Shown: piece by piece, positions 39,001-48,100 of the stretch
How positions within the stretch are numbered: position 1 is the first letter of the stretch
How the letters are laid out: each line of letters opens with the position of its first letter
Assembly: GCA_030653175.1 (NCBI GenBank)
Contig: JAURZV010000073.1
Coordinates: 17,033 to 81,032, forward strand
Length of the DNA: 64,000 nucleotides
From: Methylobacter sp.
GTDB lineage: Bacteria; Pseudomonadota; Gammaproteobacteria; Methylococcales; Methylomonadaceae
Direction of reading: 5' to 3'
The notes under the pieces: model-generated
The model's input: the letters and a program-made list of their open reading frames with translations, nothing else
Told to the model about the DNA's origin: nothing
Databases searched by the model: none
Program-made: the position numbers and the translations under genes

Positions 39001-39235
39001 CGCGATGGAGCGCATCCGGCCGGTCATGATGACGGGCCTGGCCAACATCGTCGGCCTGTTTCCGGTCATGCTCGCAACCGGCACCGGCGCCGACGTAATG
39101 AAACGCCTGGCGGCACCGATGATCGGCGGCATCGGTTCGGCCATGCTGCTGACGCTTCTGGTGATCCCGGCGCTCTATGTGATTTGGCGTTGGCATAAAG
39201 ACATCAAGTTTCTGGCAGGCAAGGCAAAGGAATGA
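36095..39235 (+). CDS. cusA: CusA/CzcA family heavy-metal RND efflux pump, copy 2
   Basis: 1046 aa; [58 protein letters not shown]. Confidence 0.92.
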   Translation: [1046 protein letters not shown]

Positions 39236-40590
39236 CCGGGCCGGAAGCTACGACGAGGAAGGCCGATGGCGCTAGGGCAGACTCGCAAACCGCCCTTGAC
39301 ACGAGCCGGTTCATCCACCGGAAAATCCTGCTCCGGCTGTTTTTGGGGTGGCTGTTGCTCAGCGTGGCGATCGGCGGTGCCGTTTTGTGGCTGGAGGTCA
39401 ATCGCATCCGGCAGTTCGTGCATGAACTCGCACTCAGGGAGTCCGCGACCTTCAGCGGGGAGTCCGCTCATAATCTGGAACGGCTGGATTCCTCGGCTCA
39501 ACAACATCTGGCAGAGTTGGCACAGCAATTGGTCAACCAGCATTTCCTCGTCGTCGAGTTGTATGATCGCAACAAACAACTCCGGCTCGAAACCATTCGG
39601 CAGGGACAGGAGGTCGCCGAATATGGTATTGATCGCTACCGACACCGATTTCCAAAGGCGGGTGAGTTTACCCATCAGTTCCACCTTATCCGTGGCGAAT
39701 TGCTGCTGGTCATCCTGGTTCCGCTGAAAGGCGCCCAGGATTTGCTGACCGGTTATTTCGAGGGTATCTATCAGGTCGATCGGCAGATCCTCGATTCGAT
39801 CAAGGAGGATCTGCTTCGCTCGTTACTGTTTGTCACCCTTGGCATCACGTTTACCACTCTGCTGATGTACCCGATTGTTCTGACGCTCAACCGGGGACTG
39901 ATCAAGCTGTCCGGCGATCTGCTGAAGGGTAACCTGGAGCTGATGAATGTACTCGGCTGCGCGATTGCCGAACGCGACTCCGATACCAACAGCCATAATT
40001 ACCGGGTGACGTTTTATGCGCTGCGGCTTGGCGAGGCGATCGGGCTTTCCCGTGAAAACATCCACGACCTGATCGCCGGCGCATTTTTGCATGATGTCGG
40101 CAAGATCGGCATCCGCGATCCGATCTTGCTCAAGCCGGGAAAGCTGACGCAGGAAGAGTTTGAGATCATGAAAACTCACGTATCGCTGGGCGTGGATATT
40201 CTGAGCAAATCGAGTTGGCTCAGCGGCGCACGGGACGTGGTGGAGTTTCATCATGAGAAATGCGACGGCAGCGGCTATCTGCAAGGGCTCAAGGGTGAGG
40301 CAATTCCCCTGAATGCGCGAATATTCGCCATCGTGGATGTGTTCGACGCGCTGACTTCCAAGCGTCCGTACAAGGAGTCGTGGACGGCAGTTGACGCCAT
40401 CGCTGCTCTCAAACGGGATAGCGGCAGCCACTTCGACCCGCAGTTGGTGAGTGCTTTTGCGCTGATCGCACTCCGTCTTCATGAGGAGATGAGCGGCTTT
40501 GAGGAACACCGGATGGAGGCAATGCTGCAACATCTCATCGCTCCTTATTTTTTGGCCATTGCCGGCGGCAGTCGGCGCCAAGACACATAG
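39232..40590 (+). CDS. Membrane-anchored HD-GYP domain protein
   Basis: 452 aa; two TM segments, AFLHDVGKIGIRDPILLKPGKLTQEEFEIMKTH...EFHHEKCDGSGYLQGLKGEAIPLNARIFAIVDVFDALTSKRPYK; ATGA overlap with cusA. Confidence 0.9.
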   Translation: MTGPEATTRKADGARADSQTALDTSRFIHRKILLRLFLGWLLLSVAIGGAVLWLEVNRIRQFVHELALRESATFSGESAHNLERLDSSAQQHLAELAQQLVNQHFLVVELYDRNKQLRLETIRQGQEVAEYGIDRYRHRFPKAGEFTHQFHLIRGELLLVILVPLKGAQDLLTGYFEGIYQVDRQILDSIKEDLLRSLLFVTLGITFTTLLMYPIVLTLNRGLIKLSGDLLKGNLELMNVLGCAIAERDSDTNSHNYRVTFYALRLGEAIGLSRENIHDLIAGAFLHDVGKIGIRDPILLKPGKLTQEEFEIMKTHVSLGVDILSKSSWLSGARDVVEFHHEKCDGSGYLQGLKGEAIPLNARIFAIVDVFDALTSKRPYKESWTAVDAIAALKRDSGSHFDPQLVSAFALIALRLHEEMSGFEEHRMEAMLQHLIAPYFLAIAGGSRRQDT

Positions 40591-40834
40591 CAGTGGTCGG
40601 GTTACGACTGCAAGGACAGATATTTTGCTCCTCGGTAATTGCTCCTGCATTACCCTACTACACGCCATCCATGGCGTTAATGCAAAATCTGCATTCCCCA
40701 CATCCCTGTGGGTTATGCAGGAGATAGAGTAATGCAGGGCAGCGTAGCGGTGTGCCGAGCGTAGCGTAACCCGACAAACCAATGCCGCACTACGAGCTGA
40801 TGTGGGAGCGACTTTAGTCGCCACAGGGCGGCTA

Positions 40835-40860
40835 CCAAAAGTAGGCGCTTTAGGCGAAGC
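40835..40860. repeat. Dispersed repeat family B core
   Basis: CCAAAAGTAGGCGCTTTAGGCGAAGC. Confidence 0.8.
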
Positions 40861-40876
40861 CACCCCCACAACACAG

Positions 40877-41005
40877 CTACCCATCATTATCGTCCTGGGC
40901 TTTAACCTCTTCGCCCGGACGTGCAAACGGCAATAGTTCGTCGATACGACTGTTGGGCCAGGTGGGCAGTTTCTCCAAGGTATCCCTAAGCCGGAAGTTG
41001 ACCAG
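40877..41005 (-). pseudogene. IS66-type transposase C-terminal remnant
   Basis: Reverse strand: LVNFRLRDTLEKLPTWPNSRIDELLPFARPGEEVKAQDDNDG*; LP.WP..RIDELLP resembles IS66 transposase C-terminus. Confidence 0.55.
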
Positions 41006-41340
41006 CTATTCTACGTGGTGCGACTGGGCGCTAACGTTTTATCAGAAAAGACCGGCTGAATAATACCAAGTTTCATTCTGAATGTTGCGGTGTTGAACAG
41101 CATGTTGCTTGATAATGCCGAATACAACAGTTGAAGTATCAAGCTGTTTAGTTGCAGGACAGGCAAAAAGCAGTGTTATAAATATTCATACCCTTAGAAA
41201 GTTAAAAAATTGGGCGCATTAATAATTTTATATAGTCTGAATATCATGTATTTTTTCTGCTTTTGACAAATGTTATTTATTTTTGACCAGTTCGCGTAAA
41301 ATCAAGCAATAAAATTCCATTAACACCACCGGGAAATACC

Positions 41341-41721
41341 ATGAAAAAGATTCTTTTCTTAACTGTTTTATTGTCGGCAGTAACCGCTTTTGCTGATGAT
41401 GCTAAAAATGAATGGCATAACACTACCCTGTCTGATGCCACAATTAAGAAAATTCAGGATGCCAAATATCAATATAAAAAGTGTGTTTCGGATGAAATGC
41501 AAAAACCCGCTCATCAGGAACAGGAGAGTCGCCGGGCAACAGAAGAGATTATGAAACAATGTGAGTCGGTTTTATCCCAAATGCGCGAAGTTTATCTGGC
41601 TGAAAAAGTGCCGGACATCATTGCTGACCGCCATTTAAAACAGATGCGCATGCAAACTACCCGTAATGCTCTGCAAGGAATGATGTTTGGTGAAGCGGCC
41701 CGTAAATCCGGTCAACAATAA
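41341..41721 (+). CDS. Hypothetical exported protein (126 aa)
   Basis: Signal peptide MKKILFLTVLLSAVTAFA; directly upstream of the DUF2760 gene. Confidence 0.6.
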   Translation: MKKILFLTVLLSAVTAFADDAKNEWHNTTLSDATIKKIQDAKYQYKKCVSDEMQKPAHQEQESRRATEEIMKQCESVLSQMREVYLAEKVPDIIADRHLKQMRMQTTRNALQGMMFGEAARKSGQQ

Positions 41722-41742
41722 TAACTAAAAGAGCCTCGTGTA

Positions 41743-42390
41743 ATGAATACTTATGCAATCGATTTATCCTTGAAACCCACTACATTCGATTTATGGCATG
41801 TTTGTTTGGCGGGCACTGTCGCCCTGTTATCGCTGATTCTAATCGTGTTGTTGCTGTCGATGGTGATCAGTCGGATTCGTTGCAAAAAAAAATCGACTAT
41901 TCAACAAGCCGCACCAACGCCTGAACCGGTAGTAAAAATTGTCGAGAAAATCGTCGAGGTTGAAAAGCTTGTCCATGCACCCGCACCGGAACCCGTTGTA
42001 TTAAAAGAGGCAACTCCGGATGCCGCTTTGCAATTACTGGGTTTGCTGCAAAAAGAAGCGCGCTTTATCGATTTTATTAAAGAAGATATTGCAGCTTTCA
42101 GCGATGCCGATATTGGTGTTGCAGCCCGCGTCGTGCATGAAGGATGTAATAAGGCAATTAATGAACACTTTACTTTAGCAGCCGTCCGTAATGAGCAGGA
42201 AGGCAGTAAAATTACCCTGTCGGAAGGTTTTGACGCCGCTACTGTGCGCTTAACCGGCAATATCGTTGGTACTGCTCCTTTTACCGGTACACTGGTTCAT
42301 AAGGGCTGGCAAGTTACCGGTATCAGACTGCCTAAACTGACCTTAGGACATAACGCGGCTATTGTTGCGCCGGCAGAGGTTGAGTTATGA
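41743..42390 (+). CDS. DUF2760-like protein
   Basis: 215 aa; TM, Pro/Glu linker, DAALQLLGLLQKEARFIDFIKEDIAAFSDADIGVAARVVHEGCNKAI. Confidence 0.75.
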   Translation: MNTYAIDLSLKPTTFDLWHVCLAGTVALLSLILIVLLLSMVISRIRCKKKSTIQQAAPTPEPVVKIVEKIVEVEKLVHAPAPEPVVLKEATPDAALQLLGLLQKEARFIDFIKEDIAAFSDADIGVAARVVHEGCNKAINEHFTLAAVRNEQEGSKITLSEGFDAATVRLTGNIVGTAPFTGTLVHKGWQVTGIRLPKLTLGHNAAIVAPAEVEL

Positions 42391-44318
42391 GTGATCATAT
42401 ACAACCGGAAAAACTTGCAGAGGAAGCGCCTGTGGCGGAGACAAAAAAATTACCGGACCAACAAGTTACAGCTGAATATCCGCAAAATGGAACACGGTTT
42501 GCTGTCGGTATTGATTTGGGGACGACGCATTGTGTTTTGTCTTATGCCGATCTTGATAATATCGACGATGAAGCGTTTTCGCCTCAAGTCATGGCTATAC
42601 CGCAACTGACATCTCCCGGCTCGGTTGAGGAAAAGCATCAGTTGCCGTCATTTTTATATCTGGCTCACGAAGCAGAACTTGCAGAAGACTCGACCTCGTT
42701 ACCTTGGGCTGCAAAACCGGATTATCTGGTCGGCGAAATCGCCCGTAATCTGGGCAGCAAAACTCCGATACGTCTGGTATCCAGCGCTAAAAGCTGGTTA
42801 TGTCATGCGGGCGTGGATTGCAAAGCGCCTATTTTGCCTGCCGAAGCTCCTGATGAAGTTAAGCGCGTTTCGCCATTTCAGGCAACTACCGCTTATTTGC
42901 AACATCTGTGTGATGCCTGGCAAAGCTTTCATCCAAATGCGCCGCTGAATCAGCAGGATGTCGTTATTACCGTGCCGGCTTCATTCGATCCCGCTGCACG
43001 CGAGTTGACGGTTGAAGCGGCGCGCGCCGTGGGCCTCGGTCAGGCAATTCTTCTGGAAGAACCGCAAGCCGCGTTATACAGCTGGATAGAGAAAAGCCAC
43101 GGCGACTGGCGTAAACATGCCGAGGTGGGTGACATTATTCTGGTGATAGATATAGGCGGTGGAACCACCGACTTATCATTAATAGCGGTCACTGAAAAAG
43201 ACGGCAATCTCGAACTGACCCGGGTGGCGGTTGGCGATCATATTCTGCTGGGCGGCGACAATATGGATTTGGCTTTGGCCTATACCGTTAGAGCCAAGCT
43301 TGAAAAAGACGGTAAACGCTTGGAGCCTTGGCAGATTCAGGCTTTGACTCATAGTTGCCGCGATGCCAAGGAGAAAATCTTCAATAATCCCGAAGTTGAC
43401 AATGTCCCGCTGGTGGTTGCAAGCCGGGGTTCTTCTCTAATCGGCGGCACACTGCGCACCGAATTAACCCGTGAAGAAGTCAATCGGGTATTGGTCGAAG
43501 GTTTCCTGCCTCAGGTGGCAGTCAGTGACAGACCGGCAAGTCGTCCCCGTACCGGTTTAAGAACCGCCGGTTTGCCTTATGCCCAGGATGCAGCCATTAC
43601 TCGTCATCTGGCGGCATTCCTGGCCAAGCAGCAAGGCGCTACGGACGAGCTTAAAGACATTAATCTGCCGGAACACGCGAGTTTCTTGCATCCCACCGCG
43701 GTGTTGTTTAACGGCGGCGTGTTAAAAGCAGGAGCCTTGGCTGAGCGTTTAATGGATGTATTAAATTCATGGTTGAGTGCGGAGCAGGCTCCCGAAGCCA
43801 GATTATTGGCCGGTGCCGATCTTGACCTGGCGGTCGCCCGTGGCGCTGCGTATTATGGCTATGTTCGAAAAGGCAAGGGTGTGCGTATTAAAGGCGGCAC
43901 GGCAGCCTCTTATTATGTCGGCATAGAAAGCGCTATGCCCGCAGTGCCCGGTATGACGCCGGAAATTCAGGCCTTGTGCATTGCCCCGTTTGGTATGGAA
44001 GAAGGCACCCAGCAGGAGTTGCCGGATGATGAGTTCGGTTTGGTGATCGGGGAGCCGGTACGGTTTCGCTTTTTCGCCTCCAATACCCGGCGTGAGGATA
44101 AAGTCGGAACTCGTCTGGATTATTGGACTGACGAAGAGCTCGACGAACTGGATGAGATTGAGGTTACCTTGTCGGAAGAAGGCCGCAGACCCGGCGAAGT
44201 CGTACCGGTGCATCTTTGCGCAGCCGTGACCGAAGTCGGTACACTGGAACTGCAAGCTGTTTCCCAAAAAGACAATGGTCGCTGGAAGATTGAGTTTGAT
44301 GTCAGGACAGGGGAGTAG
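42387..44318 (+). CDS. Hsp70-family protein A (divergent)
   Basis: 643 aa; RFAVGIDLGTTHCVLSYADL, VVITVPASFDPAARELTVEAARAVGL, ILVIDIGGGTTDLSL; ATGA overlap with DUF2760 gene. Confidence 0.88.
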   Translation: MSDHIQPEKLAEEAPVAETKKLPDQQVTAEYPQNGTRFAVGIDLGTTHCVLSYADLDNIDDEAFSPQVMAIPQLTSPGSVEEKHQLPSFLYLAHEAELAEDSTSLPWAAKPDYLVGEIARNLGSKTPIRLVSSAKSWLCHAGVDCKAPILPAEAPDEVKRVSPFQATTAYLQHLCDAWQSFHPNAPLNQQDVVITVPASFDPAARELTVEAARAVGLGQAILLEEPQAALYSWIEKSHGDWRKHAEVGDIILVIDIGGGTTDLSLIAVTEKDGNLELTRVAVGDHILLGGDNMDLALAYTVRAKLEKDGKRLEPWQIQALTHSCRDAKEKIFNNPEVDNVPLVVASRGSSLIGGTLRTELTREEVNRVLVEGFLPQVAVSDRPASRPRTGLRTAGLPYAQDAAITRHLAAFLAKQQGATDELKDINLPEHASFLHPTAVLFNGGVLKAGALAERLMDVLNSWLSAEQAPEARLLAGADLDLAVARGAAYYGYVRKGKGVRIKGGTAASYYVGIESAMPAVPGMTPEIQALCIAPFGMEEGTQQELPDDEFGLVIGEPVRFRFFASNTRREDKVGTRLDYWTDEELDELDEIEVTLSEEGRRPGEVVPVHLCAAVTEVGTLELQAVSQKDNGRWKIEFDVRTGE

Positions 44319-44352
44319 CACTTTCCAGTTGGAGAAATACGACTGCATGAAT

Positions 44353-44530
44353 GCAGGAGGTAGAGCAACGCAGGAGCAGTTGCCGAGAACACGGATGCCA
44401 AAAGTAGGCGCTTTTAGGCGACACGGATTAAACGGATTTACACTGATTTTAAAGCGTCAAGGGTTCTTCTCATTTATTGATTTATCAGTGTTTATCCGTC
44501 TATCCGTCTATCCGTATCATCCGTGATCCA
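44353..44530. repeat. Composite repeat: TGCAGGAGGTAGAGCAACGCAGGAGCAGTTGCCGAG + family B core + CGGAT-unit inverted repeat
   Basis: ACACGGATTAAACGGATTTACACTGAT ... ATCAGTGTTTATCCGTCTATCCGTCTATCCGTATCATCCGTGATCC; family B core at 44398-44420. Confidence 0.75.
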
Positions 44531-44563
44531 TTATAAAATTAGCATCTTGAACCGCGTAAAAAA

Positions 44564-45145
44564 ATGAATCAAAAAAAACGTTTAATCATAGCCATGACCG
44601 GTGCAACCGGCGCGGTTTATGGGGTAAGGATGCTGCAAGTTTTGCAAGCGCAGGAACAATGGGAGACGCATTTAGTGATTTCTTCGGCCGGTGTGGTGAA
44701 TTTAAAGCATGAAATGGGCATGAAGCGGGCTGAGCTGGCCGAGCTGGCCGATGTGACTCATGGCATCAACGATATTGCCGCCAGTATCTCCAGCGGCGGG
44801 TTTAAAACTGAAGGGATGATTATCGCGCCCTGTTCGATGAAAACCCTGTCGGCGGTTGCGCATGGTTTTGGCGATAACCTGATTTCACGGTCGGCTGATG
44901 TCGTGCTAAAAGAGCGTCGGCGCTTGGTAGTTATGCCCCGCGAAACGCCGTTAAACCTGGTGCATATTCGAAATATGGCGAGTGTGACCGAAATGGGCGG
45001 CATCATTTTTCCGCCGATGCCCGCTTTTTATAGCAAATCTGATTCACTGGCGGCAATGGTTGATGAAACCGTTGGCCGGGTTTTGGATATGTTCGGGGTC
45101 AATGTCGACGGCTTGTATACGCCTTGGGAAGGCTTGGCTGAATAA
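44564..45145 (+). CDS. ubiX: UbiX-family flavin prenyltransferase
   Basis: 193 aa; IAMTGATGAVYGVRMLQVL, IAPCSMKTLSAVAHG, RRLVVMPRETPLNLVHIRNM. Confidence 0.9.
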   Translation: MNQKKRLIIAMTGATGAVYGVRMLQVLQAQEQWETHLVISSAGVVNLKHEMGMKRAELAELADVTHGINDIAASISSGGFKTEGMIIAPCSMKTLSAVAHGFGDNLISRSADVVLKERRRLVVMPRETPLNLVHIRNMASVTEMGGIIFPPMPAFYSKSDSLAAMVDETVGRVLDMFGVNVDGLYTPWEGLAE

Positions 45146-45224
45146 CCTAAAATACAACAAAGCTTATTAAAATCATTATAATAGCCCCCCGTTTTGACAC
45201 ACACTCAATACTGTAACGGTTCTT

Positions 45225-47741
45225 ATGAATAAAAAAATACCCATCAAGGCTAAACCCGATAACACAGATGATGCGTTTATGGCTGCTATGGCGCTGTCCA
45301 AACAAAACGCCGGGCAGTATAAGGAAGCTATTGAGTTGTACAAGCAATTATTAAAACGTGCCGATAATAAAGCATGGTGGCAGGCGTTGGCGCAATGTTA
45401 CTTGCAAAGAGCCTTGTCGTTCGCAGAAAAAGGCATGGTTAAAGAAGCGGTGGTGCTGTGGGAAAATTATGCGCAGAATGCTGAAGCACCGTATCAAGGC
45501 TACGATTGTTATATTGCTTGGCTTTTCCAAATCAACAATATCGCCAAAGTAAAAACCTGCTTGAGCCGGTTATCCGTGCAACAACTGGACGAACACTATC
45601 CTGATCTTGCCGGTTTGTTAGGCTTACTTATTGTTACCGAAAAACCTGAACTTGAGGCTATGCTGCCGAAGGATTCGGTGTTCATAGCCCATCTGGGTTT
45701 TGCACGGGCGGCGCTAACGGCTTATCAAAACAACAAGGCCGAGGAGGTTGAACAGGCGTTGAAGCAACTGCCGTTTCGATCCGCATTCCGGGATTTTCGC
45801 ACTTTAGTGAAAGCCGCTCAGTCACTGCCCGAATCGGTAGAACAAGCGCAATCTTTGTTAACAAAAATCCCTGCCGTGTCCGCGTATCATCAAGCCGCCA
45901 AATTATTGCTTGCCGCTACGCATAACGGTTCGGTGTTGCTTAACGATTTGTTGCAATTCGAGCTTAAACAGCGGCAGGTTATCGGCGCAGTAAAAAAATT
46001 CACTAAAAAACAGTTTGAACTGCTGGATCTATTGGTCAACCAAAAGGATTGCTTATCGGACAAAATAAAATTTAACTGCGCCATTCAATATCGGGAGCTG
46101 TTTGGTTTAAATTTGGCGCAAGCTTATTGTCGTGCAATGTTAATAACGTATCCGGCGGGGCAGCGCGACTTTAACAAGCATTTCGGCGGGATAGATGACT
46201 TTGAACAATTTCGGCTAAAGGCGCTGAAAAGCGAAGTTGATAGGGACTATGACAGCGCTGAATATTATTGGAAACAAGGCATCGCACTGTTGAAAAAACA
46301 AGGCGGATCCGCTGCTTTCAAGATTGCATTGATTATGCGTCATGTTGCGACATATCAACAGACACCCAAAGAAACTGTGCAATGGATAGTCGACAGTCTG
46401 AATCACGATCCGGATGACCGTGAGAGTTATTTGAAAATCCTCCAATACTACGAGTATCAGCAACAACAAGCCGATGTCTATAAACAATGGCTGGACAAAG
46501 CTATTAAGGCGTTTCCGAACGATATTGATATGTTGGTTCTGGTGATCAAGGCTTCGCTAGCTAATAAAGCCTTTAAAAAAGCGACGCAGTATGCACAGGC
46601 TATATTGAAAATCGATCCGGTCAATACGTTTGCCAAACAGGTTTTATTTGCCAGTCATCTGTCCCATGCGCGCAAACTAGTCAAAACTAAGAAGTTTCAT
46701 CTGGTCGAGAAGGAAATTCAACAGGCGGAAAAACTGAACATCGGCAAACGTTATCAAACGCAAGCGCAGTTAGTGCGCGGTTTTTTTATCTGGGTTGCAG
46801 AAGATAAAAAGCAAGGCTTGCAGCAAATTGCCGATGCAGTGCAAAAAATGAATGACGGGAGCGTATGTGCGCATTTTGGCATCGTCATGGAAGCCCTGTT
46901 AATGGGCTTGACGCTGTCGCCCATCCTAAAAGACTTGCCGCCGCCGGCAAAGAATCACCTGTTATCGGAGCAGGAAACAGTTCGGCTTGTTCAGCTTGCT
47001 CAGCAATATCACAGCGATGACAAAGACAATCAGGCCGTGCTGCATAAGGCGGTGGAAAAAGTCAAAGCGATTATCAAGCAATCGATTAAGCAACAAAATT
47101 ACAGTGAGGAGACACTGTTGATGCTGTGTCAATGTCTGGATAACATCGGGCATTTTGAATTGTTACGCTATTGCTCCAAGATTGCTTTGTCGCGATGGAT
47201 AAAGCCGATTTGGGTGTTTTATAAAATTTATGCCGAAGCGAATGGGCAAGCTGGTCAATGCTCAAATTTTGATATTATTAAATTAAAATATCAACTTGAA
47301 GAGGCCCATAAGCAGTCGGATGAACGTACTGCTATGTTGATCGCCAAATTCCTGGAGCAATATTATAAAGCGCACAATCCATTGGCAGGCGGTTTCTTTG
47401 ATGATGATTTTGATGACGATGATGAATCTGACCAGTTGGATGCTTCGTCGATTGATCTATTTGCCCACCTGCCTCAAGATATTTTTAATAAAATAGAAAA
47501 AAAGATGGACGAAATCATGCGGAGAAATCCACTGGAACGGGTGATGAATATGCTTAATAAATTGTCGTCTAAGAAGATGGATGCAAGCTTCATTCTTACA
47601 GATCCGGATACTTTTTTTGGACTGTTAGCGTTGCATGCCGCAAGTGAGTTGGGCATAGATACTGGTGTTTCTGTTGGTGAAATTCTTGACTTTTACAAGG
47701 ATGGCGCAAGCTCTAAGCCGCCTTTTTCTCCGTTTTTTTAA
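45225..47741 (+). CDS. Large tetratricopeptide-repeat protein (chaperone cluster)
   Basis: 838 aa; TPR-like helices, acidic tract DDDFDDDDESDQ near C-terminus. Confidence 0.7.
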   Translation: MNKKIPIKAKPDNTDDAFMAAMALSKQNAGQYKEAIELYKQLLKRADNKAWWQALAQCYLQRALSFAEKGMVKEAVVLWENYAQNAEAPYQGYDCYIAWLFQINNIAKVKTCLSRLSVQQLDEHYPDLAGLLGLLIVTEKPELEAMLPKDSVFIAHLGFARAALTAYQNNKAEEVEQALKQLPFRSAFRDFRTLVKAAQSLPESVEQAQSLLTKIPAVSAYHQAAKLLLAATHNGSVLLNDLLQFELKQRQVIGAVKKFTKKQFELLDLLVNQKDCLSDKIKFNCAIQYRELFGLNLAQAYCRAMLITYPAGQRDFNKHFGGIDDFEQFRLKALKSEVDRDYDSAEYYWKQGIALLKKQGGSAAFKIALIMRHVATYQQTPKETVQWIVDSLNHDPDDRESYLKILQYYEYQQQQADVYKQWLDKAIKAFPNDIDMLVLVIKASLANKAFKKATQYAQAILKIDPVNTFAKQVLFASHLSHARKLVKTKKFHLVEKEIQQAEKLNIGKRYQTQAQLVRGFFIWVAEDKKQGLQQIADAVQKMNDGSVCAHFGIVMEALLMGLTLSPILKDLPPPAKNHLLSEQETVRLVQLAQQYHSDDKDNQAVLHKAVEKVKAIIKQSIKQQNYSEETLLMLCQCLDNIGHFELLRYCSKIALSRWIKPIWVFYKIYAEANGQAGQCSNFDIIKLKYQLEEAHKQSDERTAMLIAKFLEQYYKAHNPLAGGFFDDDFDDDDESDQLDASSIDLFAHLPQDIFNKIEKKMDEIMRRNPLERVMNMLNKLSSKKMDASFILTDPDTFFGLLALHAASELGIDTGVSVGEILDFYKDGASSKPPFSPFF

Positions 47742-47758
47742 TAAGAGGACTTGCCCTT

Positions 47759-48100
47759 ATGAAAACACCTTACGATATTCTCGAAGTGGTCGAACAGGCG
47801 ACGGATGCCGAAATCAAGCAGGCTTATTTGCAGAAAGTTAAACAATTCCCGCCGGATCATTATCATGAGCAGTTTCAACAGATACATCAGGCTTATGAGA
47901 CAATTAAAGACTTAAGCAGCCGTACAAAATATGCATTGTTTACTGTCCCGGAAGCTGATTTTAATACTTTACTCGAGCATGCGTTTAATTTCGAACAAGC
48001 CGTATCAATCAGTGCCGAGCATTTCGATAAATTATTGCGCGCCGGTATCAATGATAAAACTTTTAAAATCGCCGCGTCTGACATGACGAAAACATTATGA
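47759..48100 (+). CDS. J-like domain protein with PPD in place of HPD
   Basis: 113 aa; TPYDILEVVEQATDAEIKQAYLQKVKQFPPDHYHEQFQQIHQAYETIKD. Confidence 0.8.
   Translation: MKTPYDILEVVEQATDAEIKQAYLQKVKQFPPDHYHEQFQQIHQAYETIKDLSSRTKYALFTVPEADFNTLLEHAFNFEQAVSISAEHFDKLLRAGINDKTFKIAASDMTKTL

Noticed and set aside
39823-40926. 367 aa minus-strand ORF opposite the HD-GYP gene
   Set aside because: Covers the HD-GYP coding region and downstream repeats; the sense frame carries the conserved motifs.
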